NCBI GenBank assembly: GCA_014649575.1
Contig: BMTH01000014.1
Location: 1 to 64,000, forward strand
Source: Streptomyces griseoincarnatus
Lineage (GTDB): Bacteria; Actinomycetota; Actinomycetes; Streptomycetales; Streptomycetaceae
Reading direction: 5' to 3'
DNA length: 64,000 nucleotides
The notes beneath the pieces are model-generated. The model was not told the DNA's origin, searched no databases, and saw nothing but the letters and a program-made list of their open reading frames with translations. The translations under genes were made by a program, and so were the position numbers. Positions 8,430 through 16,817 of this stretch are shown here, piece by piece (position 1 is the first letter of the stretch; each line of letters begins with the position of its first letter).

Positions 8430-9314
8430 TCAGCGGTCCTCGCGGGGCAGCCGCAGGTCGGCGACGACCGGCCGGTGGTCCGACGCGTCGGTGGCGTGCG
8501 TACGGGCGCCGGTCACGGTGATCCCGTCCGACACGGTGATCAGGTCGATGCGTTTCTGCGGTGCGATCGCCGGATAGGTGAGGCCGGCGTCCGGTGCGGC
8601 GTCGCGCAGGGTGTGCCACAGGGGCGCCAACTCGGGTGCGGACGGCTCGGCGTTGAAGTCGCCGACCAGGACGCCCGGTCCCCGGCCGTCCGCGAGGATG
8701 CCGAGCATGTCGTCGACCTGGGCGGCGCGGATCGACGGGTCGGCGCGGTAGTCCAGGTGCGTGGAGTAGACGTGCGTACGGACGCCCTTCACGCTGATCA
8801 CGATCTCGGCGAAGCCGGGCGCCGGGGCCGGCACCGGGTCCGGGGTCTGGGTGGACAGACGGGTGATCTCGTGGTTCTCGGCGTGCAGCACGGGGTGGCG
8901 GCTGAGCACGGCCACGCCGTACTGCCGGCGCTCGCCGCCCTCGGCGGCCGGGTCGAGGTCGTAGATCGGCGCGAAGAACACGCGCATGCGGAGCTTCTCG
9001 GCGAGCGCGCGGGCCTCGTCGGTGAAGTCGCTGCGCTCGCCCCAGTGGACGTCGACCTCCTGCAGCCCGATGACGTCGGCGCGCAGGTCACGCAGGGCGG
9101 CGGCGGTGCGGTCGAGGTCGAAGACCTGGTCCTCCCCCGCTCCCGCGTGGATGTTGTACGTCGCCACGCGGAGCGGCACGGCGGGGGCGCCGGAGCCGGA
9201 CGGGGTGGCGTCCTCGGCCGCCGTGGCCGGGGTCGCGGTGAGCGACAGGAGGGCGGCGAGGAGAACGGCGGCGACTCGGGCGGTGCGGGTGGGACGTCCG
9301 GGTCCTTGCGGCAT
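8430..9314 (-). CDS. Secreted endonuclease/exonuclease/phosphatase (EEP) family protein
   Basis: A 294-residue exported protein. The signal peptide is ARVAAVLLAALLSLTATPATAA, cleaved near residue 33. The mature part is a complete EEP fold: ATYNIHAG (metal Asn), VIGLQEVD (metal Glu), STHLDYR (catalytic His), GDFNAEP (Asp/Asn) and SDHRPVVADL (terminal DH dyad). Such enzymes cut phosphodiester bonds in nucleic acids, inositol phosphates or sphingomyelin; substrate cannot be told. ATG 9314 is preceded by AGGAGAAGGC, better than the upstream starts. It converges with the MFS gene, leaving only 10 nt between stops. Confidence 0.88.
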   Translation of the reverse strand: MPQGPGRPTRTARVAAVLLAALLSLTATPATAAEDATPSGSGAPAVPLRVATYNIHAGAGEDQVFDLDRTAAALRDLRADVIGLQEVDVHWGERSDFTDEARALAEKLRMRVFFAPIYDLDPAAEGGERRQYGVAVLSRHPVLHAENHEITRLSTQTPDPVPAPAPGFAEIVISVKGVRTHVYSTHLDYRADPSIRAAQVDDMLGILADGRGPGVLVGDFNAEPSAPELAPLWHTLRDAAPDAGLTYPAIAPQKRIDLITVSDGITVTGARTHATDASDHRPVVADLRLPREDR

Positions 9315-9447
9315 GCCTTCTCCTGTCTGCGGGTGTGGTGTTGACGCACCGTCGGTGCGCCGACACCGCATGGAAACACAGGCGGGGGCGGCGGCCGAGT
9401 GCCTTGGCCGTTCCTTTTCCCGCCGGCCTCCCGTCGGCCACCTCGGC

Positions 9448-10371
9448 TCAGGGCGGCGCGTCGGTCGCGGTGACCGTGCGGACGAGCGCGAGCACGGTGT
9501 CGGTGGTGTGCTCCAGGTGGCTGCGGCCGTCGGGCCGGTGGGAGTGCGGGCTGATGTAGCTGCGGCGGCCCAGGTGGGTGGCGGGGTCCATGCGGTGCAC
9601 GGTGACCTTCCCGGCGCGCCGGGCCCGGTTCCAGCCGCTGCCGCGCAGCAGCCGCCACCGTTGCGGGAAGAGCCAGGTGCCGACCCGTTCGATCCGGTCG
9701 TGGGCGCTGGTGAGCTGGTGCAGGTGCAGGGCGTGGGTGAGGTCGTTGGCGCCGTTGTGGAAGCCGCCGAGCGTGATCAGCAGCAGCGGCGCGCCGAGCC
9801 GGGCGTGAAGTTCGGGGACCGCGCCGGTGGCGACCTGCGCGCCGCCGCTGTAGCTGAGCAGCACGACGGGGATGCCGCTGTCCGGGCGGTACCCGGCGCG
9901 TCGCAGCTGGCCGGCGATCTGGGCGCCGACGGCGCGGTTGTAGAGGGGTCGGTAGCGGCGGTCGGCGGCGACGAAGATCTGCATGACGTTGTGCAGGAAC
10001 AGCAGCAGTCCGGCGTGCCGGCGGATCCGCACCCACACCGGCCGGTCGGCGAGCGGCGCGGCCAGCGGCGAGTACGGCTGCACCTGCCCCAGCACCCGCA
10101 GGTCGGGCGCGGCGGCGATGAGCGCCTTGACGAGCTGTCCGCCGTCGCGGGTGTCGGTGAAGCGCCGCTTGCCTATGCCGTCGAGGTAGACGAGGTACGC
10201 GGCAGGCGGTCGGTCGGGACCGGCTCCGCGGGCGTAGGGCACGCCGGGCGGGAGGTCGGCCGCGGGGGTGCGCCAGCCGGCGGTGTAGAGCATCACCTCG
10301 TAGCGGGCGAGCAGCGCCTCGACGAGGAGGACGGGGCCCAGGACGAGGGCGACGAGCGGGAACCAGGTCAT
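9448..10371 (-). CDS. Membrane-anchored alpha/beta-hydrolase-like protein
   Basis: A 307-residue protein with an N-terminal membrane segment (FPLVALVLGPVLLVEALLA) and a soluble region with a nucleophile-elbow-like motif LLSYSGGAQVATG. There is another hydrophobic stretch around HAGLLLFLHNVMQIFVA and a late His in ISPHSHRPDGRSH. The hydrolase assignment rests mainly on the GxSxG-like elbow. Its ATG (10369-10371) overlaps the stop of the preceding membrane-protein gene (ATGA), so it is the third gene of the glycosyltransferase operon. That operon has an ECF41-type promoter upstream. The biochemical role is unknown. Confidence 0.7.
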   Translation of the reverse strand: MTWFPLVALVLGPVLLVEALLARYEVMLYTAGWRTPAADLPPGVPYARGAGPDRPPAAYLVYLDGIGKRRFTDTRDGGQLVKALIAAAPDLRVLGQVQPYSPLAAPLADRPVWVRIRRHAGLLLFLHNVMQIFVAADRRYRPLYNRAVGAQIAGQLRRAGYRPDSGIPVVLLSYSGGAQVATGAVPELHARLGAPLLLITLGGFHNGANDLTHALHLHQLTSAHDRIERVGTWLFPQRWRLLRGSGWNRARRAGKVTVHRMDPATHLGRRSYISPHSHRPDGRSHLEHTTDTVLALVRTVTATDAPP

Positions 10372-10856
10372 GCCGTCCGCCTCCGTGTCCCGGTGGTGCC
10401 GATCCGGCCGACGAGGCGTCGTACGGCCTCGACGGCGGCGGCGAGCCCGACCCCGGCGGCGGCCACGCAGGCCGCGGCGGACCAGCCGCCCACGCCGCTC
10501 GCGGCGGCGACGGGACCGGCCAGTCCGGCGCCGACCCCGGTCAGCAGCATCAGGTGAAGGGCGGGGCCGAGCAGCGGGAAGGCGATGACGGCGCCGAGCA
10601 GCATCGGGGCGACCTGTCCGGCGGTCCATCCGGGCGCGGCCCCGGAGGCGGTGGCGTACGGCAGCAGCTCCGCGAGGGTGAACGCGGTCAGCGGCCACAG
10701 GGCGATGACGGCGCTCTCGACGGCGGTGCCGGTGAGCAGCAGCCCGGCCACGACGGGCGGCGACACCCGGGGGCGGCGGGCGACCAGGGGCAGGATGCGC
10801 CCGGCGGCCTCGGACAGCCCGGCGAGCAGCACGAGGGCGACGACGACGGACGGCAC
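10368..10856 (-). CDS. Hypothetical multi-pass membrane protein
   Basis: A 162-residue, very hydrophobic protein with about four membrane segments (VVVALVLLAGLSEAAG, VVAGLLLTGTAVESAVIALW, VAPMLLGAVIAFPLLGPAL, AACVAAAGVGLAAAVEAV). I recognise no family. It starts at GTG 10856, four bases after the glycosyltransferase stop, and its stop overlaps the start of the hydrolase-like gene. It is therefore the middle member of a co-translated three-gene operon, perhaps working with the glycosyltransferase at the membrane; that is inference. Confidence 0.75.
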   Translation of the reverse strand: MPSVVVALVLLAGLSEAAGRILPLVARRPRVSPPVVAGLLLTGTAVESAVIALWPLTAFTLAELLPYATASGAAPGWTAGQVAPMLLGAVIAFPLLGPALHLMLLTGVGAGLAGPVAAASGVGGWSAAACVAAAGVGLAAAVEAVRRLVGRIGTTGTRRRTA

Positions 10857-10859
10857 GGG

Positions 10860-12062
10860 TCAGTCCTCCCGCTTCTCGTGGGGTCCGGTGCGGCGCAGGA
10901 GGCCTTCGATCTCGTCGGCGGCGCGGAGGTGTCCGCCCGGCCGACGCTGTTCGGCGCGCAGGGCCGTGGCCGCCTCGCGGAAGCGTGGCTCGGTGAGCAG
11001 GCGGCGGGCCAAGGTGTGCACGACGGCCTCGGTGGCGTCCTCGGGGCGGACGGTCAGCCCGGCGCCGAGTTCCGTGACCCTGCGCGCCACCTGGGGCTGG
11101 TCGGCGCCCTGCGGTACGACCAGGACGGGCACGCCCGCGTACAGCGCCTCGTTGACGCTGTTCATGCCCCCGTGCGTCACGAACAGGGCGGCGCGTTCCA
11201 GCAGTTCGGGCTGCGGGACGAACCGGCGGGCGACCACGTCGTGCGGGAGCGCGCCGAGCGCGGCGGGATCGGTTCCTCCGGTGGCGACGACGACGGTGCC
11301 GCCGAGCGGTGCCAGGGTGGTGGCGAAGGCGCGCAGCACCGACGGTCCGGCGTCGAACACCGTGCCCAGGGAGACGTACAGCACGGGCGGCCGAAGGGTG
11401 TCGAACGGGAACGACGGGTCGCCCGGCCGGGCGCCGACGCTGGGGCCGACGAACCGGTACGTGCGGTCGAAGGTGCCGGCCTCGGGCTGGAAGGCGCGGG
11501 AGGTGAAGACCAGGTTGAGCGGCTGACGCGTGTTCACCAGGTCGACGAGGGGCAGCCCCCGGGTGCGGTACCGGCGGGCGAGCAGCAGGCGCGCGCGGAC
11601 GTAGCCGAGGAGGCTGCGGGGACGCGTGAGCGCCTCGGCCAGCAGGGTCCGGGAGGCGCGGGCGGGGCTGGGCACCCGGCGCCCGAACGCCATGGTGGTG
11701 AACAACGACACGGCGGGAACACCGAGTTCGGCCGCGGTGACCGGCCCCCAGGGGCACGCGGCGCCGTGCACGACCACGTCGGGCCGTGCGAGCCGCAGGT
11801 CGGACAGCACGGACGGCAGCGTCTCCAGGGCGGTGCGGGCGAGCTGTTCCAGCAGGGTGACGGGCGTCGGCGGACCGGCGAGGGGCGGGCCGTCCCCGGG
11901 GTACCGGAACACGGTGGCGCCGGCGGCGGCCACGTCCGGCTCGAACGCGGCGGTCGTGTGGTAGGTGACGGTGTGGCCGCGGCGCACCAGCTCGGCGACG
12001 ACGGGCAGCGTCGGGTTGATGTGGCCGCGCAGGGCGACGTTGACGAACGCGACGGTGCTCAC
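10860..12062 (-). CDS. Glycosyltransferase, MGT/UGT (GT1) family
   Basis: A 400-residue GT-B glycosyltransferase resembling macrolide and antibiotic glycosyltransferases. The N-terminal domain opens with VAFVNVALRGHINPTLP, the acceptor-binding motif with its catalytic-type His. The C-terminal domain has VLYVSLGTVFD and the nucleotide-sugar motif FVPQPELLERAALFVTHGG, then VPQGADQPQVARRV. It probably transfers a sugar from an NDP-sugar to a small hydrophobic acceptor; the acceptor is not evident and no sugar-biosynthesis genes are near. I chose GTG 12062; a GTG at 12098 would add 12 residues. It heads a three-gene operon with an ECF41-type promoter at 12210-12239. Confidence 0.88.
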   Translation of the reverse strand: MSTVAFVNVALRGHINPTLPVVAELVRRGHTVTYHTTAAFEPDVAAAGATVFRYPGDGPPLAGPPTPVTLLEQLARTALETLPSVLSDLRLARPDVVVHGAACPWGPVTAAELGVPAVSLFTTMAFGRRVPSPARASRTLLAEALTRPRSLLGYVRARLLLARRYRTRGLPLVDLVNTRQPLNLVFTSRAFQPEAGTFDRTYRFVGPSVGARPGDPSFPFDTLRPPVLYVSLGTVFDAGPSVLRAFATTLAPLGGTVVVATGGTDPAALGALPHDVVARRFVPQPELLERAALFVTHGGMNSVNEALYAGVPVLVVPQGADQPQVARRVTELGAGLTVRPEDATEAVVHTLARRLLTEPRFREAATALRAEQRRPGGHLRAADEIEGLLRRTGPHEKRED

Positions 12063-12209
12063 CGTACGGCCCCCGTGAGGCGGGCGGGGCGACACCACCG
12101 CGGGGCGGTCCCCGGCGGTGCTGTCACGGGCCGGGGGAGGTCGTGCGGACCCGAGCCACTCATCGTTCGTCCTCTCCTGTCACTCGGTCGACGCGGTCGC
12201 GTTCCTCCC

Positions 12210-12239
12210 ACCGACCGGACAGCCCTCCGATCCGTGACA
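12210..12239 (-). promoter_or_regulatory. Predicted ECF41 (SigJ-type) promoter of the glycosyltransferase operon
   Basis: Read on the minus strand: TGTCACG (12239-12233), 15 bases, then CGGTCGGT (12217-12210). Spacing and the central GGTC match the other sites in this region exactly. It drives leftward toward the glycosyltransferase, giving a leader of about 140 nt. It lies about 50 bp from the divergent aceE site. Confidence 0.65.
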
Positions 12240-12287
12240 GCCCACGCCTTCGACGGCCGGGGATGTAACGAGCGTCACTCCCCGGCC

Positions 12288-12317
12288 TGTCACAGGGCCG
12301 CGTCCGGCCCGGTCGTA
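12288..12317 (+). promoter_or_regulatory. Predicted ECF41 promoter of aceE
   Basis: TGTCACA (12288-12294), 15-base spacer, CGGTCGTA (12310-12317). The -35 and -10 elements and spacing are identical to the site before the flavoprotein gene at 16756. The predicted start of transcription is near 12323, immediately before a 36-bp perfect palindrome. Confidence 0.75.
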
Positions 12318-12325
12318 CGGGGTGA

Positions 12326-12361
12326 GCGGCCGCCCGCCCCGGCGCCGGGGCGGGCGGCCGC
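12326..12361. promoter_or_regulatory. 36-bp perfect palindrome in the predicted aceE leader
   Basis: The two 18-bp arms are exactly complementary, centred between 12343 and 12344 on GGCGCC, and almost entirely G/C. It would begin a few bases after the predicted transcription start and ends 48 bp before the aceE ATG. In RNA it would form a very stable 5' stem-loop, affecting stability or translation; as DNA it could be an operator. Role not established. Confidence 0.6.
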
Positions 12362-12409
12362 CCGGGCGTGTCCCCCGCGCCCTCCCCTGTGTGACCGAAG
12401 GAAAGCGCC

Positions 12410-15097
12410 ATGAGTGACCCGTCCCGGCTCCCGGAGCCCGCCGCGGTGAGCGAGCTCGACCAGCTGCCCGACCGTGACGCCGAGGAGACCGCGGAGTGGC
12501 GGGCGTCCCTCGACGCCGTCGTGCGGAACGCCGGCCCGGACCGGGCCGTGTACCTGCTGCGCCGCGTGCACGAGCACGCCGCCCGGTCAGGTCTCGCGGT
12601 GCCCGGGCTGCTCACCACCGACCCCGTCAACACCGTGCCGGCGTGGGCGCAGCCGGACTTTCCCGGCGACCTGGCCCTGGAGTCCCGTGTCACCGCGTGG
12701 AACCGGTGGAACGCGGCGGCGATGGTGAGCCGCGGCGCCCGTCTCGGACTGGGCGGCCATCTCTCCACGTACGCCTCCGCCGCCTGGCTCTACGAGACCG
12801 GGTTCAACCACTTCTTCCGCGGCAAGGACGGCGACGGCTCCGGCGACCAGCTGTTCGTACAGGGACACGCCACACCGGGCATCTACGCGCGCGCCTTCCT
12901 CGAAGGGCGGCTCGACGAGCAGCACCTGACGAACTTCCGGCGGGAGGCGGGCGGTCACGGGCTGCCCTCGTACCCGCATCCGCGGCGGCTGCCCTGGCTG
13001 TGGGAGTTCCCGACCGTGTCCATGGGGCTCGGGCCGCTCGCCGCGATCCACCAGGCGCGGTTCAACCGCTATCTGCACGCGCGGGGCATCAAGGACACGT
13101 CCGGCTCCCGGGTGTGGGCCTTCCTCGGCGACGGTGAGATGGACGAGCCCGAGTCGACGGCGGCGCTGGCGCTCGCGGCCCGTGAGGGCCTGGACAACCT
13201 CACCTTCGTCGTCAACTGCAATCTGCAGAAGCTGGACGGTCCCGTGCGGCCCGACGCGCAGATCGTGCGGGAGCTGGAGTCGCGGTTCCGCGGGGCGGGC
13301 TGGAACGTCGTCAAGTCGCTGTGGGGCGAGGCGTGGGACGCCCTGTTCCGGCAGGACGCCGACGGCTCCCTGGTGCGCCGGCTCGGTGAGGTGCCGGACG
13401 CGCAGCTCCAGACGTACGCGGCCCGCGACGCGGCCTACGTCCGGGAGCACTTCTTCACCGGCGACACCCTCTCCGGAGTGGCCGCCGGGCTCGACGACGC
13501 GGCCCTGACCGGACTGTTCGGCGCCTCGCGCGGCGGACACGAGCCGCTCAAGGTGTACGCCGCCTACCGCAGCGCGGTCGAGCACCGGGGCGCGCCCACC
13601 GTCGTCCTGGTGCAGACGGTCAAGGGCCACACGCTGGGCCCGGAGTTCGCCTCGCGCAACGCCAACCACCAGATGAAGAAGCTGAGCCGGCAGCAGTTCC
13701 GCGACCTGCGCGACCGGCTGGAGCTGCCGATCCCCGACAGCGCCCTGGACGGGGACGAGGTGCCCTTCTGGCACCCCGGTGAGGACGCGCCCGAGGTGCG
13801 GTACCTGCGGGAGCGGCGCTCGGCGCTGGGCGGCCCGGTGCCGGAGCGGCGGGTCGTGGCGGGCCCGCTGCCGCAGCCGCCGCGCGCCGCCTTCGCGGCG
13901 CTGCACAAGGGGTCCGGCACGCAGGAGGTGGCGACCACCACGGCGCTGGTCCGGCTGGTCAAGGACCTGATGCGCGACAAGGCGACGGGGCGCCGCTGGG
14001 TGCCGATCGTCCCGGACGAGGCCCGCACCTTCGGCATGGAGTCCCTGTTCCCGACGGCCGGCATCTACGCCCCCGGGGGACAGACCTACGAGCCGGTGGA
14101 CGCAGGCCAGTTGCTGAGCTACCGGGAGGCCGCTGACGGGCAGCTCATCGACGAGGGCATCACCGAGGCGGGCTCGGTGGCCGAGTTCACGGCCGCCGCC
14201 ACCTCGTACGCCACGCACGGCGAGCCGATGATCCCGGTGTACGTCTTCTACGCGATGTTCGGCTTCCAGCGCACCGGCGACCAGTTCTGGGCGCTGGCCG
14301 ACCAGTTGGGGCGCGGGTTCGTCGTCGGGGCGACGGCCGGGCGCACCACGATGACGGGCGAGGGCCTCCAGCACGCCGACGGGCACTCGCATCTGCTGGC
14401 GTCCACCAACCCCGCGGCGATCTCCTACGACCCGGCGTTCGCCCATGAGATCGCGGTGATCGTCCGGGAGGGGATGCGGCGCATGTACGGCGAGCGGCCC
14501 GAGGACGTCTTCTACTACCTGACCGTGTACAACGAGCCGAAGCGGCAGCCGCCCATGCCGCCCGGGCCCTCGGTGGAGGAGGGCATCCTGCGGGGCATCT
14601 ACCGGTTCCGGGCGGCGCCGTCACCGGACGCCGGCCCCCGGGTCCAGCTGCTGTCGTCCGGGACGGCGGTCCACTGGGCGCTGGAGGCACAGGAGTTGCT
14701 GGCCGCCGAGTGGGGTGTGCGGGCCGATGTGTGGTCGGTGACCTCCTGGACGGAGCTGCGGCGTGACGCGCTGCGGGCCGACGCGGCGCGGCTGCGCGGC
14801 GAGGAGCGCGTCCCGTACGTGACGCGGGCGCTCGCCGGGGCTCCGGGTCCCGTGCTGGCCGTCAGCGACTGGATGCGGCAGGTCCCGGACCAGATCGGCC
14901 AGTGGGTCGAGCAGGACTACGCGTCCCTCGGCACGGACGGTTTCGGCCTGAGCGACACCCGCGAGGCGGTCCGGCGCCACTTCGGCGTCGACCCGGCGTC
15001 GATCGCGGTGGCGGCCCTGGACCAGCTGGCCCGGACGGGCGCGGTGCCCCCGGAAACGGTCGCCCGGGCCCGTGCCCGGTACGGACAGGAGGGCTGA
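12410..15097 (+). CDS. aceE: Pyruvate dehydrogenase E1 component, homodimeric type
   Basis: An 895-residue thiamine-diphosphate enzyme that decarboxylates pyruvate and acetylates the lipoyl group of E2 in the pyruvate dehydrogenase complex. Length and order fit the homodimeric AceE family. The TPP/Mg motif runs from GDGEMDEPES (near residue 241) to NCN (near 270). HLSTYASAAWLYETGFNHFF and GHTLGPEF are also family-typical. ATG 12410 follows GAAGGAAAGC. No E2 or E3 genes are adjacent, so the partners must be encoded elsewhere; Streptomyces usually carry several aceE copies. An ECF41-type promoter upstream suggests this is a stress-controlled paralogue. Confidence 0.95.
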   Translation: MSDPSRLPEPAAVSELDQLPDRDAEETAEWRASLDAVVRNAGPDRAVYLLRRVHEHAARSGLAVPGLLTTDPVNTVPAWAQPDFPGDLALESRVTAWNRWNAAAMVSRGARLGLGGHLSTYASAAWLYETGFNHFFRGKDGDGSGDQLFVQGHATPGIYARAFLEGRLDEQHLTNFRREAGGHGLPSYPHPRRLPWLWEFPTVSMGLGPLAAIHQARFNRYLHARGIKDTSGSRVWAFLGDGEMDEPESTAALALAAREGLDNLTFVVNCNLQKLDGPVRPDAQIVRELESRFRGAGWNVVKSLWGEAWDALFRQDADGSLVRRLGEVPDAQLQTYAARDAAYVREHFFTGDTLSGVAAGLDDAALTGLFGASRGGHEPLKVYAAYRSAVEHRGAPTVVLVQTVKGHTLGPEFASRNANHQMKKLSRQQFRDLRDRLELPIPDSALDGDEVPFWHPGEDAPEVRYLRERRSALGGPVPERRVVAGPLPQPPRAAFAALHKGSGTQEVATTTALVRLVKDLMRDKATGRRWVPIVPDEARTFGMESLFPTAGIYAPGGQTYEPVDAGQLLSYREAADGQLIDEGITEAGSVAEFTAAATSYATHGEPMIPVYVFYAMFGFQRTGDQFWALADQLGRGFVVGATAGRTTMTGEGLQHADGHSHLLASTNPAAISYDPAFAHEIAVIVREGMRRMYGERPEDVFYYLTVYNEPKRQPPMPPGPSVEEGILRGIYRFRAAPSPDAGPRVQLLSSGTAVHWALEAQELLAAEWGVRADVWSVTSWTELRRDALRADAARLRGEERVPYVTRALAGAPGPVLAVSDWMRQVPDQIGQWVEQDYASLGTDGFGLSDTREAVRRHFGVDPASIAVAALDQLARTGAVPPETVARARARYGQEG

Positions 15098-15220
15098 CCA
15101 GGGGAGCCGGACGGCCTCGTTGTCCCGTGCACGTACAGGGCCGCGGGCCCGTTCGGCTCCCGGACGCGCGTGAGGGAGGCGGCTTGTAGCATGGTGAGCG
15201 CGGAGCCGGAAGGGGCGACC

Positions 15221-16117
15221 ATGGACGCTCGGGACGCATCCGAATCCCTGGACCGGGCGACGGACGATTTCCTGGCGGCCCGTCCGCAGTTGTTCGGGAT
15301 CGCGTACCGGGTGCTCGGCAGTGCCGCGGAGGCGGAGGACGTCCTGCAGGAGACCTGGGTGCGGTGGCAGAACACCGACCGCTCCGGCGTCAAGGAACCG
15401 GCCGCCTTCCTCACCACGATCACCGCGCGCCTCGCCATCAACGTGGCGCAGTCCGCGCGCGTGCGGCGCGAGTCGTACGTCGGACCGTGGCTGCCCGAGC
15501 CGGTCGACACCCGGCACGACCCCCAGTTGGGCGCGGAGCGCGCCGAGGCGCTGGAGATGGCGGTGCTGCTCCTGCTGGAGAAGCTGAACCCGGTGGAGCG
15601 GGCCGCGTACGTGCTGAGGGAGGCGTTCGACTACCCGTACAAGCAGGTCGCGGAGATCCTCGAGACGAGTGAGCCGAACACCCGGCAGCTGGTGAGCCGC
15701 GCCCGCAAGCATCTGTCGGCCGAGCGCAAGGAGCCGGTCAGTCCGGCCGACCACCGGCGGCTGCTGGAGGTGTTCCTCGCGGCGGCGCAGACCGGCGACA
15801 TGCGGGTGCTGGAGAAGGTGCTGGCCGCCGACGTGGTCAGTTACGCCGACGGCGGCGGGATCCGCGGCGCCTCGCGCATCCCGGTGGTCGGGCGCCTGCG
15901 CGTCTCGAAGTACCTGGCCGCGTTCGCGCCGCGCTTCTGGCCGCCGGCCGGGACCCGGTGGGTGGAGGCGAACGGCAGCCCCGCCGTCCTCGTCACTGCC
16001 GGCGGGAACCCGGTGGCGCTGCTTTCGGTCGACGCGTCCGAGGACGGCATCCACCGCATCATGTGGGTGATGAACCCGGAGAAGCTGTCGCCGTACGTGA
16101 CGTCGCTGAGCGCCTGA
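15221..16117 (+). CDS. sigJ: ECF41-group sigma factor (SigJ type) with fused SnoaL-like domain, paralogue 1
   Basis: A 298-residue sigma factor. Region 2 (about residues 10-80) has QLFGIAYRVLGSAAEAEDVLQ. Region 4 (about 110-165) has LNPVERAAYVLREAFDYPYKQVAEIL. The C-terminal SnoaL-like domain carries the ECF41 signatures: WLPEP in the linker, DGGGIRGASR and the terminal NPEKLSPY. In this group the fused domain regulates activity in place of a separate anti-sigma factor. ATG 15221 follows GGAAGGGG; an ATG at 15191 would add ten residues. No ECF41-type site precedes it. The six matching sites nearby are its likely targets, possibly shared with paralogue 3. Confidence 0.93.
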   Translation: MDARDASESLDRATDDFLAARPQLFGIAYRVLGSAAEAEDVLQETWVRWQNTDRSGVKEPAAFLTTITARLAINVAQSARVRRESYVGPWLPEPVDTRHDPQLGAERAEALEMAVLLLLEKLNPVERAAYVLREAFDYPYKQVAEILETSEPNTRQLVSRARKHLSAERKEPVSPADHRRLLEVFLAAAQTGDMRVLEKVLAADVVSYADGGGIRGASRIPVVGRLRVSKYLAAFAPRFWPPAGTRWVEANGSPAVLVTAGGNPVALLSVDASEDGIHRIMWVMNPEKLSPYVTSLSA

Positions 16118-16138
16118 CGGCCCGGTCCCGCAGCCGTG

Positions 16139-16168
16139 TGTCACAACCGCGTGATCGTCGCGGTCTGA
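16139..16168 (+). promoter_or_regulatory. Predicted ECF41 promoter of the osmC-like gene
   Basis: TGTCACA (16139-16145), 15 bases, CGGTCTGA (16161-16168). The predicted transcript starts about 16174, 30 bp before the ATG, leaving room for the GAGAGG ribosome binding site. Spacing is identical to the aceE and flavoprotein sites. Confidence 0.72.
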
Positions 16169-16203
16169 TGGGTGACCCGCAGGACCCACCGAGAGGCAGC
16201 ATC

Positions 16204-16629
16204 ATGACCGGACGCACCGTGTCCGTCCGTGAGGGCGGGCGCCTGGCCCGTACCGTCACGGTCGGGCCGCATCAGCTGACCGCGGACGAACCCGAACCGC
16301 TCGGCGCGGACACCGGACCCACCCCCGGGGAGCTGCTGCTGGCGGCGCTCGCCTCGTGCACGTCGATGGCGGTCCGCGCGTACGCGGCACGCCAGGGCTG
16401 GTCGCTCGGCCATGTCGTCGTCGACGCGCGGTTCGGGCCGCGCGGGCAGATCGTCAAGCACGTCCGGCTGACCGGCGAGCTCGACCCGACCCAGGTGGAG
16501 CGGCTGCTGAAGGTCGCCGGGCGCTGTCCGGTGCAGCGGCTGATCACGGGGGACGTGACGGTGACGACCGTGCCGACGGTGGTGACCACGGTGCGGCGGA
16601 TCGCCGCACCCGCCCCGCTGCCGGAGTGA
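16204..16629 (+). CDS. OsmC/Ohr-family protein
   Basis: A 141-residue protein of the OsmC/Ohr superfamily, many of which reduce organic hydroperoxides with two conserved cysteines. The first lies in LAALASCTSMAVRAYAARQGW (near residue 57) and the second in AGRCPVQRLI (near 108), both at the expected places. A conserved acidic or Arg peroxide-pocket residue cannot be confirmed by eye. It follows sigma paralogue 1 and has its own ECF41-type promoter, consistent with an oxidative or organic-peroxide response. Confidence 0.88.
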   Translation: MTGRTVSVREGGRLARTVTVGPHQLTADEPEPLGADTGPTPGELLLAALASCTSMAVRAYAARQGWSLGHVVVDARFGPRGQIVKHVRLTGELDPTQVERLLKVAGRCPVQRLITGDVTVTTVPTVVTTVRRIAAPAPLPE

Positions 16630-16755
16630 GTGCGGGACCGGATCCCCCGTCGTACCCGTCGTCCGGTCGCCGACGACGGGTGCGTCGGCTTCCGCGCCCG
16701 GTCGCCCGCCCCGCGTGCGGGGCGCATGCTGGGAGGTACCCGCGCGGCGTCGAGG

Positions 16756-16785
16756 TGTCACAAGGCGTGCGGCCGTCCGGTCGTA
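16756..16785 (+). promoter_or_regulatory. Predicted ECF41 promoter of the flavoprotein gene
   Basis: TGTCACA (16756-16762), 15 bases, CGGTCGTA (16778-16785): identical in both elements and spacing to the aceE site 4.5 kb away, although the spacers differ. Predicted transcription start is near 16791, 27 bp before GTG 16818. Confidence 0.75.
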
Positions 16786-16817
16786 GTCGGTGAGTCACCT
16801 CGACGATCGGAGCAATC

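Noticed and set aside
12171-12200. TGTCACT followed by CGGTCG near 12171 on the plus strand
   Set aside because: The spacer would be much shorter than the 15 bases seen in all matching sites, so it does not fit the ECF41 pattern.
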